From Bacteroidales bacterium (GTDB taxonomy: Bacteria > Bacteroidota > Bacteroidia > Bacteroidales > UBA932), in NCBI GenBank assembly GCA_017527415.1, contig JAFXQA010000022.1, positions 79,091-143,090 of the forward strand: a DNA stretch of 64,000 nt. The letters are read 5' to 3'. The position numbers and the translations under genes were made by a program. Positions 58,757 through 64,000 of this stretch are shown here, in pieces (position 1 is the first letter of the stretch; every line of letters begins with the position of its first letter). The notes under the pieces are model-generated. The model saw nothing but the letters and a program-made list of their open reading frames with translations, did not search any database and was not told the origin of the DNA.

Positions 58757-59966
58757 AGATGACCGGGAAGGTGTATCTGACTGGAACGGCCTTGCCGTCT
58801 TGCCGGCCCGGTTCCCACTTGGGAGAAGACGACACCACCCTGACAGCTTCGGCATCAAGGAGTTTGTGGACCCCGCGAAGCACATCGACATCGCGCACCA
58901 CGCCATCGGATCCCACGGTAAACTGAATTAGCACGCGGCCCTGGATTTGGTTCTTTTTGGCCTCCTCGGGATACTTTATCTGGCTGTAAACCCATTGGGA
59001 GAATTCGTTGGCATCTCCTCCTTTAAAGGATGGTTTGTCTTCGGCAAGCTGGAAAGGGACGGCTTCTTGAGCGGGCTCAGTTTCCGTTACGGCAGCGGCG
59101 TCTTTCTGATTTTTGGAATTGCGTGCCGGATTGCAGGCGAACATAAATAACGCCAGAATAGGGATGATGGCCAGATACGACCATCGCATCCAACTGGAAG
59201 AATTTGATTTGAGCATCATGGTGATTCTGTTTTTAAGTTTAGCGTGCTGAAATCCGCTGGCCAGGGAGAATTTTTTTTCTCCCGCGGCTTTCCGCACAAG
59301 AAGTAATTGATATTGGGTAACATCGATGCCATTTTTAATAACGTCTTCATCGGCCTCGAATTCATGCAGCAACCTCAGTTCCTCACGTGCAATCCAAGTC
59401 AGGGGGTTCCACCAAAAGAGAGCCTGAAGTGGAAGGAAAAGGACAAGGTCCGCCGAGTGGCGGTGCCTCACATGCATCAGTTCGTGAGTGAATATGGCCG
59501 GATTCTGCTCCAGGTCGCACCTGCTCATAACCACTTTGCGGGCCCAACTGAACGAAGGAACATTACCATCCAACAATACGAGAGTGCACCCGTCGCGCTT
59601 CTCGGCCGCGCCGCTTCTGATGATTCTCCCCATCCTCCATACCGAAATCACATATAGAGACAAGGTGACAACTGCGCCGAGCAGATAAATGCCGAGCATG
59701 ACTCCGCCCCACGGGAAAGGCGAAACTTCCGGGGAGGGTAGGGCTTGAGCGTTCATCGTCACAGCTGTACTGTGGGCGATTCCTGCTGCCTCCGATGCCG
59801 TCTTGAGCCGGATAAATGGCAGTATCAGGCAGAGATAGCTCCCGGCCAGCAGCAAAACCCGGTTCAGCCGGAAAAATGTTGTCCGGCGCATCACCAGGAG
59901 ATAAAAGGCGAAGAACACTGCCAAATACAGCCCGGCCCTTGCAATGTATAAAAGGAACGGCGTCAT
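58743..59966 (-). CDS. M56 BlaR1-type metallopeptidase with TonB C-terminal domain
   Basis: The 407 residues have four membrane helices around an M56 domain: FTHELMHVRHRHSADLVLFL is the zinc site, with WWNPLTWIAREELRLLHEFE and ADEDVIKNG following. After a fourth helix (WSYLAIIPILALFMFACNPA) comes a linker and a TonB-like C-terminal domain (IKYPEEAKKNQIQGRVLIQF to VPVRYTFPVIFI). M56-TonB fusions paired with BlaI are frequent in Bacteroidetes and are thought to cleave the repressor upon an envelope signal. It overlaps blaI by four bases. Confidence 0.9.
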   Translation of the reverse strand: MTPFLLYIARAGLYLAVFFAFYLLVMRRTTFFRLNRVLLLAGSYLCLILPFIRLKTASEAAGIAHSTAVTMNAQALPSPEVSPFPWGGVMLGIYLLGAVVTLSLYVISVWRMGRIIRSGAAEKRDGCTLVLLDGNVPSFSWARKVVMSRCDLEQNPAIFTHELMHVRHRHSADLVLFLPLQALFWWNPLTWIAREELRLLHEFEADEDVIKNGIDVTQYQLLLVRKAAGEKKFSLASGFQHAKLKNRITMMLKSNSSSWMRWSYLAIIPILALFMFACNPARNSKNQKDAAAVTETEPAQEAVPFQLAEDKPSFKGGDANEFSQWVYSQIKYPEEAKKNQIQGRVLIQFTVGSDGVVRDVDVLRGVHKLLDAEAVRVVSSSPKWEPGRQDGKAVPVRYTFPVIFILQ

Positions 59967-60328
59967 TTCTTATTCTTTTCAATTATAGAGATCAGATCCT
60001 TAAGTTCCTGAAGGTCCATCTTATCCTCCTCTACGAACTGCGACACCAGGCTCAGGTAAGAATTGTCATAGTAACGTGCCACCACCTCAGACACCGTGTC
60101 TCCGTGGTACTGCCGCTCACTGATTCTTACCTTGTAGCGGAAGGAGTTGGCCATAGGCTCACGCTCCACGAATCCTTTTTCTTCCAGGAATTTAACCAGT
60201 GTGGCCACAGTGTTGTAATGAGGCTTCGGATCTGGTATGTAGCTGATTAAATCTCTGATAAACAGGGGTTCATGAGCCCAGAAGATGTTCATCAACATTT
60301 CTTCTTTTGCAGTAAGTTTCTGCTTCAT
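59963..60328 (-). CDS. BlaI/MecI-type transcriptional repressor
   Basis: The 121 residues begin MKQKLTAKEEMLMNIFWAHE, a winged helix, with HYNTVATLVKFLEEKGFVER (recognition helix) and a dimerisation tail. KISERQYHGDTVSEVVARYY-like text is typical of BlaI. It should repress its own operon with the M56 gene and perhaps others until cleaved. The promoter (60357-60364) and an inverted repeat lie just upstream. Confidence 0.93.
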   Translation of the reverse strand: MKQKLTAKEEMLMNIFWAHEPLFIRDLISYIPDPKPHYNTVATLVKFLEEKGFVEREPMANSFRYKVRISERQYHGDTVSEVVARYYDNSYLSLVSQFVEEDKMDLQELKDLISIIEKNKK

Positions 60329-60356
60329 CGTCTAATTTGCATAAGGTGTTACGGTG

Positions 60357-60421
60357 CAAATATAACGATAATTTTTAATTCTCCTAATCTTTTTAGTAGA
60401 TATCCGTTATTATTTAGGAGA
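60357..60421 (-). promoter_or_regulatory. Promoter and possible operator of the blaI-blaR1 operon
   Basis: On the minus strand TATATTTG (60357-60364) lies 28 bases before the blaI ATG. TCTCCTAA (60380-60387) and TTAGGAGA (60414-60421) form an inverted repeat around the -33 region, a candidate BlaI site, although the 26-base centre is wide. Confidence 0.5.
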
Positions 60422-60454
60422 TTTACTGCGCAAGAGCCCTGTCGTTGTTGAAAG

Positions 60455-60802
60455 TCATTCCCCGTAGTATCCGTAATTCCAGAAGTCATACTCGAACTGG
60501 AGAGAGGTAAGGAACTGGGCGGTCATGGCGTCCCGGGTCTGTTTATCTTTTTCGGCGGCCCATTCGTCAATAACCTCCAACATATAGTCCACTTCCCGGG
60601 TATAGGCCTCGTCTCCATAGGCTTCTATCCAGTCGCGGTATGGATTCCCCTCCAGCTTGGCTATTCCCAGAATGTACAGTCCCACACGGTTGTATATCCA
60701 TATGCACGGTAGCATGGCGGCCATGGGGTTCTCGTACTGGGCTATCAAGTCTGGGTATGTGGCTTTTCTGATTGCTGTGATTCGAATCTTCTTTATGATA
60801 TT
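60455..60802 (-). pseudogene. C-terminal half of a TenA-family (aminopyrimidine aminohydrolase) gene
   Basis: The frame matches the second half of TenA: YPDLIAQYENPMAAMLPC with the catalytic Cys, then IWIYNRVGLYILGIAKLEGN, and QFEYDFWNYGYY with the conserved Glu. The N-terminal half, which carries another active-site Asp, is absent. Homologous reading goes upstream without an ATG to the TAA of the flavin reductase gene, which is in the same frame. So a deletion seems to have joined the two genes at this stop codon. No full-length TenA lies in the window. Confidence 0.65.
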
Positions 60803-61369
60803 TTATTTCTTCCAGACATGCAGAATCTCTCCGATGTACATATAGTGAATACCCAAGCCTGTCCTCTCATACCATGCACGTTGTTCGGCTGGCATCAAAT
60901 TAGGATCAAACTGTTGGCCATAGAGTTTCTTGCATTCAATGGCAAGATCCGCTTCTGCATATATCGGATTGCCAAGTTCCGTAAACTCAACAGTAAGTCC
61001 AGCGCCAGCTACTTTGTCCTCATCACGTCCGGATATACGGCCCAGATATGATAGCTTATCCCGGAATGAAGCAGGAAAATGTGTAATGGTGAAGTAGTCG
61101 TTTTCTTCCATGAACTTATGCGTATACCGGCTTGTGGACACATATACAGTGAATACAGGCTTTCCCCACAATTCACCGATACCGCCCCAGGAAATCGTCA
61201 TCAAGTTCATGTTGCCTTCCTTTCCGGCCGATACTTCCAACCAGTCCTCGTCTATCATCTGGAGGGGATTAAGCTCAATATCAGTCGGTGCTATTTCTTG
61301 CCAGGTTTTGTTTTTGCCGCAACTCATAATGGTAATTGCAATAAGTAGGACGTTGATAATCTTTTTCAT
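60803..61369 (-). CDS. Flavin reductase-like lipoprotein
   Basis: The 188 residues start with a lipoprotein-like signal (MKKIINVLLIAITIMSCGKN). The rest fits the flavin reductase-like FMN-binding barrel: NLMTISWGGIGELWGKPVF, VYVSTSRYTHKFMEENDYFT and FRDKLSYLGRISGRDEDKVA. Family members are normally cytosolic and bind FMN; a lipidated envelope form is uncommon. The -7-like box TATCTTCG lies six bases before the ATG. Downstream in the same frame is the TenA remnant. Confidence 0.75.
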   Translation of the reverse strand: MKKIINVLLIAITIMSCGKNKTWQEIAPTDIELNPLQMIDEDWLEVSAGKEGNMNLMTISWGGIGELWGKPVFTVYVSTSRYTHKFMEENDYFTITHFPASFRDKLSYLGRISGRDEDKVAGAGLTVEFTELGNPIYAEADLAIECKKLYGQQFDPNLMPAEQRAWYERTGLGIHYMYIGEILHVWKK

Positions 61370-61712
61370 AATACTGCGAAGATAATGAAAATGCCTGATT
61401 CCTCCATATCCAGCCCTGTTTTCCTTATCTGTGACTTTTGATTATCATATTATGCAAGCCTACAGTCGTGAGATTCTGGGTCCTGCTTTTGTTTTGTCGA
61501 TTCTGAAATGACTTGATTTAGGAATAATGGCCAATATTGCCCTAATAAATGTAATGAAAACCAATAAGTCAGGGAATTATGACGGGAAATAATGACAGAA
61601 GGATAGGGACTGTCCTAAAAAAATAGGACAACCATAGATGTAAAGGCCGTCGAGTGCTTCAGCGCGAACGGCCTAAGGCAAGGTATGTTGAAGAAGGTCT
61701 GATTCTAAACCG

Positions 61713-61857
61713 GGGACCTGTAGAGTTTTTATGCCATTTTCTCTACAGGTAGGCCGAAAAATGGCCGACCCGTAGAGGTTAGGCCGGAAAACCTTGACGA
61801 GTAGGGGGTAAAAAGGGGGTACCTGTATAGATATAGCGGTTTTCCTCTACAGGTCCC
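61713..61857. repeat. Four-arm palindrome with AGGCCGAAAATG-like box (ACCTGTAGAG arms)
   Basis: GGGACCTGTAGAG (61713-61725) and its exact complement (61845-61857) bound the element. Inside are CTCTACAGGTA (61741-61751) and TACCTGTATAG (61820-61830). CTCTAC/GTAGAG also pair around AGGCCGAAAAATG at 61751-61763. Confidence 0.8.
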
Positions 61858-62070
61858 AGGGGAATTTCCCAACACTGTGGGAACGAAGCAGGTATGCCGG
61901 TGGAATATGGAAATGAGCGCTTCAGCGCGAACCGCCGCGGCCGGTCCGAAGGACGAAGGCCGGGAGCCGCGGTGAGCGTAGAATAGAAGGACGTTCGGAG
62001 GCCTTCAGGCCAACAAAGCCCCTCCCCGAGGGAGGGGTTTGGGGAGGGGTAGAAGGATGGCAAAGCCCCG

Positions 62071-62122
62071 CTACTAAACAAAACCGGCAGCCGAAAAGGC
62101 TGCCGAAAGTTTTGTTTAGTAG
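62071..62122. terminator. Long perfect hairpin, probable bidirectional terminator
   Basis: CTACTAAACAAAAC (62071-62084) pairs with 62109-62122. The inner stem CGGCAGCC/GGCTGCCG has a GAAAA loop (62085-62105). T-rich outer strand on either side makes it terminator-like in both directions; it lies 140 bases past the hydrolase stop. Confidence 0.8.
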
Positions 62123-62262
62123 ACTACGGTGAATAATTATCGATCCTTCTGGAGGGCTTTATGAAACCAGTTAATTAGCCATTCTATTTGTTGGGCGCCC
62201 ATAGACACCTCTGACTGAGACTCTTCAGCTTTTCTAACGAAAAATCCTTTCGTCAATAATAA

Positions 62263-63009
62263 TCAGCCCAAAATATGTTGAATGCGGGTTATCCTTTCCG
62301 CTACCTCCTCCGGATGATCGATCAGGAACTGTCCATGGTTCATTCCTGGGAACACCTCAACGTAAGTGTCGGGGTGGAGGGAGCACAGATGTCTCGCCTG
62401 CGGTTTGGCCACGAAGGCCTCTTTGGTTCCGTACCAAAAATGGATATCAGCCCCTTGAATGGACTCCAATTTGTTGGTATAGACATCCTTGTATCCGTCG
62501 CGAACCGCCTTCCCCTTGCCATAAGGCCACACTTTTCGGCATTCATCCAGCAGTACGTCGAAGTAATGTGAATGGAAAACCCGCTTCCAGAAACCGGTCC
62601 AGTGGTAGCAAGTCCAGACATTGAGGCTCTGATAGTAGCGAAGGGGATTCACCAGCCATTTTGGGAGCGACAGGAGCGGTGCGGCGTCAAGGATGGCGTG
62701 GTCGATATCAATCTCGCCGCGCTCCATTATGCGTGAGAGGATTTTCCCGCCAAGCGACAGCCCATAGGCGACATCCAGGTGGCCTCCCAGGTTTCTCTGA
62801 ACGTATGTTATGATCTGTCCGGCTTGATCGTCAACCGAAGTGAAGGCAGATTCCTTCCCGATCAGGAAGCCATCAATCCCGACAGCAACGATATGGAACC
62901 GATTTTTCAGGTTTTCGATCAGAGGCAAGAAAATCTCATAAGATACCCCCAGCCCTGGAATCAGGAGCAAACTGGGATTCGAATCATTTCCGTAGGTGTT
63001 GTAAGTCAT
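62263..63009 (-). CDS. Alpha/beta hydrolase
   Basis: The 248 residues open MTYNTYGNDSNPSLLLIPGL and show the alpha/beta hydrolase plan: IPGLGVSYEIFLPLIENLKN, AYGLSLGGKILSRIMERGE with nucleophile Ser, DIHFWYGTKEAFVAKPQARH (acid region) and PGMNHGQFLIDHPEEV (His). No signal peptide, so cytosolic. The start overlaps the small membrane protein stop by four bases. Substrate unknown. Confidence 0.85.
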   Translation of the reverse strand: MTYNTYGNDSNPSLLLIPGLGVSYEIFLPLIENLKNRFHIVAVGIDGFLIGKESAFTSVDDQAGQIITYVQRNLGGHLDVAYGLSLGGKILSRIMERGEIDIDHAILDAAPLLSLPKWLVNPLRYYQSLNVWTCYHWTGFWKRVFHSHYFDVLLDECRKVWPYGKGKAVRDGYKDVYTNKLESIQGADIHFWYGTKEAFVAKPQARHLCSLHPDTYVEVFPGMNHGQFLIDHPEEVAERITRIQHILG

Positions 63010-63203
63010 TTCTTGTCTGATTTCTTGCCGATCCTTTTTTGAATCAGCCTCATAACTAAGGAGAAAAGCAGTCCAAAAATAACGGATGATATCAGGTAGA
63101 ATCCAACTGCTTTGAACTGGTGGCCGGGCCTGGCATCTTTAACGAGGAGGCCTATACAATATACAGCACCAGCAACAAGGGACTCAGTGATGTATTTCTT
63201 CAT
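63006..63203 (-). CDS. Small membrane protein coupled to the hydrolase
   Basis: The 65 residues from ATG 63203 hold two membrane helices (LVAGAVYCIGLLV and YLISSVIFGLLFSLVMRLI) and a basic tail (QKRIGKKSDKK). A start seven codons upstream is possible. I recognise no family. Its stop overlaps the hydrolase ATG, so the two are translated together. Confidence 0.6.
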   Translation of the reverse strand: MKKYITESLVAGAVYCIGLLVKDARPGHQFKAVGFYLISSVIFGLLFSLVMRLIQKRIGKKSDKK

Positions 63204-63284
63204 TTCAAATACCAATATATCCATGCGAATATAACGATAGACTGTCTTTTTTCCAAACCTTCCTCCAGGCTGGCTGGGTGCCGC

Positions 63285-63376
63285 AGTGCTGCTGACGTCC
63301 GTTTTTCCGGGACGTCAACGTAAAAAAAGGCTGAAAATGCTGTTGACGTCCGATTTTTCAGGACGTTAACAGCACT
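63285..63376. repeat. Multi-arm palindrome with AGGCTGAAAATG box (GACGTC arms, copy 2)
   Basis: AGTGCTGCTGACGTCC (63285-63300) pairs with 63361-63376 at 14 of 16 positions. Inner GACGTC arms enclose AAGGCTGAAAATG. The whole aligns with 20974-21065. Confidence 0.8.
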
Positions 63377-63402
63377 TGAAGGGTAGGGGCAGAGCCCTCG
63401 TT

Positions 63403-63488
63403 GGTTGTTCCGAAAATTGCCGGTTTTTCGGAACAAACCTATAAATTTGGAGCATTTGTTCCCGTTTTCGGCCTTTTCTCGGAACAAA
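63403..63488. repeat. Multi-arm palindrome with AGGCCGAAAACG box (GTTCCG arms)
   Basis: GGTTGTTCCGAAAA (63403-63416) pairs with TTTTCGGAACAAACC (63425-63439), one base bulged. TTTGTTCC (63455-63462) pairs with GGAACAAA (63481-63488) and holds CGTTTTCGGCCTTT, the box on the other strand. Confidence 0.75.
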
Positions 63489-63564
63489 TCTTCATTCTCA
63501 TCAAATCGACAGTGCTATTCAGTGCCAGGTCAGCCGAATAACGACCGATGGTTGACGGTTACAC

Positions 63565-63650
63565 AAAGCGTATTTGCTAAGTTGTTGATGTTCAGCTAAT
63601 TACAGAATCAGGTCAGAAAAAATAACCGACCTGATTCTGTAAAGTCCTAA
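63565..63650. repeat. Dispersed ACAGGTCG-type hairpin, copy 4 of 4
   Basis: TTACAGAATCAGGTC (63600-63614) pairs perfectly with 63628-63642. The flank GTATTTGCTAAGTTG matches copy 2. Confidence 0.8.
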
Positions 63651-63720
63651 CAACCAAATAGTTCGCTCATCAGACCTCTGACCCTGTCCGCCGGGGGAGC
63701 GATATGGACTTTCTTTAGAT

Positions 63721-63761
63721 TTTATGTAAATCGTAAAATAAATTTATGTTTTTCGTAAAAT
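63721..63761 (+). promoter_or_regulatory. Tandem operator-like repeats before the last gene
   Basis: TTTATGTNNNTCGTAAAAT occurs at 63721-63739 and 63743-63761, 22 bases apart or two helical turns. Each half is an imperfect dyad (TTTAYG/CGTAAA). They sit directly before the -7 box, where a dimeric regulator could bind twice. Confidence 0.65.
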
Positions 63762-63767
63762 TGGCAC

Positions 63768-63775
63768 TATCTTTG
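63768..63775 (+). promoter_or_regulatory. -7 box (TATCTTTG) of the last gene
   Basis: TATCTTTG begins seven bases after the second operator-like repeat and ends 33 bases before ATG 63809. Confidence 0.65.
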
Positions 63776-63808
63776 TCTATCGATACCGCAAACAAAAACA
63801 ACAAGGAT

Positions 63809-64000
63809 ATGAACAATTCTACGCAAAAGAGCATCAAGAGGCTCTCCATCGCCATCCTTATCATAGGTGGCATTACGCTTATCTACACCTACGTTCAGAT
63901 GATTTCACAGTTGTGGCTGAACAACTTTATCATACCCATAACCTGGAATCCTGACATCAAGGGTTGGCAGATCTTCATTCTGGCGGCCCGTTTCGTCGGC
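63809..64000 (+). CDS. N-terminal part of a membrane protein, DUF2975-like (runs past window)
   Basis: From ATG 63809 the frame stays open to the window end, giving 64 residues: MNNSTQKSIKRLSIAILIIG, GITLIYTYVQMISQLWLNNF, then IIPITWNPDIKGWQIFILAA. The basic start, first helix and second hydrophobic segment resemble small DUF2975 membrane proteins, which often are followed by a Cro-type regulator gene. That neighbour would lie outside the window. The assignment is tentative. Confidence 0.5.
   Translation, partial: MNNSTQKSIKRLSIAILIIGGITLIYTYVQMISQLWLNNFIIPITWNPDIKGWQIFILAARFVG

Larger units (their letters stand above)
61370..62262. other. Gene-free, palindrome-rich spacer of 893 bases
   Basis: I see no convincing gene. 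The first 240 bases are AT-rich and plain. Then come TGTCCTA/TAGGACA (61611-61630), AGGCCGT/ACGGCCT (61644-61674), the four-arm ACCTGTAGAG element, TTCCCA/TGGGAA (61866-61883), CCGCGG/CCGCGG with an inner GTCC-GAA-GGAC triloop (61935-61972), GGCCT/AGGCC and GGGAGGGG-type repeats near 62000-62050, and the long hairpin at 62071-62122. Confidence 0.7.
63225..63720. other. Gene-free spacer with three palindromic elements
   Basis: No gene is seen in this 496-base stretch. It holds the second GACGTC-arm element (63285-63376), a GTTCCG-arm element (63403-63488) and the fourth ACAGGTCG hairpin (63600-63642). Confidence 0.7.

Noticed and set aside
60422-60802. TPP riboswitch near the TenA remnant
   Set aside because: No CTGAGA-type thi-box or matching hairpins are seen upstream of the remnant or of the flavin reductase gene.

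Overview
The window looks like one chromosomal contig of a Bacteroidales bacterium of moderately high GC. Four things point there: the Bacteroidetes promoter pattern (TTTG about 19-22 bases before TAnnTTTG) in front of many genes, the bat aerotolerance cluster, a Bacteroidetes-type large porin, and ExbB/ExbD/TonB and M56-BlaI systems of the kind common in that phylum. I cannot place it below order from sequence alone. Nothing looks like a phage, plasmid, transposase or CRISPR array. Most of the window is housekeeping and envelope genes in dense, often overlapping operons.

Layout. 1-5169: batA (cut by the window edge), batB, batC and a fused batD-batE. 5299-9130: an abundant-type OmpA protein, typA, a DUF177 protein and rpmF. 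9147-9518: tRNA-Arg followed by palindromic repeats. 9537-12781: a short membrane-anchored AraC regulator facing a phosphodiesterase/outer-membrane-protein pair. 12843-18681: lipoprotein, acyl-CoA synthetase, dCMP deaminase, CtpA protease, zinc metallopeptidase. 18676-20910: a C69 peptidase fused to a sialidase-like domain. 20911-21562: repeats and tRNA-Ser. 21611-27702: hydrolase, TonB-like protein, udk and asnS, then an exbB-X-exbD-exbD operon. 27807-31920: ansA, tatD, dprA, queA. 31989-41608: NUDIX, SRPBCC, rRNA methyltransferase, TPR, PepO, LolC-type permease, porin, lytic transglycosylase. 41605-51668: divIC, a nucleotidyltransferase, CPBP protease, folP, ECF-S-like protein, rubrerythrin, sppA, DoxX-like protein, tmk, pdxB, larA. 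51795-57246: AbrB plus acyltransferase, kdgK, a secreted protein, hydroxyacyl-CoA dehydrogenase, menA, CPBP protease. 57227-60802: a strip of decayed genes interrupted by an intact blaR1/blaI pair. 60803-64000: flavin reductase lipoprotein, long palindrome-rich spacers, a hydrolase/small-protein pair, and the start of a membrane protein under a tandem-repeat operator.

How genes work together. Envelope functions dominate: Bat proteins, OmpA, TonB energisation (ExbB/ExbD/TonB), lipoprotein export permease, porin, SppA, CtpA and lytic transglycosylase. Translation and nucleotide genes (typA, rpmF, asnS, queA, udk, tmk, dCMP deaminase, rRNA methyltransferase) fill the rest.

Most unusual content. 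The spacers and a few genes carry palindromic elements that seem not to be ordinary terminators: (i) a 39-base core identical at 10079-10117 and 17736-17774, bounded by long inverted arms that differ between copies, once inside a gene in frame and once supplying a stop codon; (ii) a related-looking in-frame insertion in an rRNA methyltransferase gene; (iii) a set of multi-arm palindromes that share an AGGCCGAAAATG-like box but use different arm sequences; (iv) four dispersed bidirectional hairpins built on ACAGGTCG; and (v) a mirrored copy of the 3' end of tRNA-Arg. A second unusual trait is that at least nine genes have the -7 promoter box only 4-8 bases before the start codon, which predicts leaderless mRNAs.
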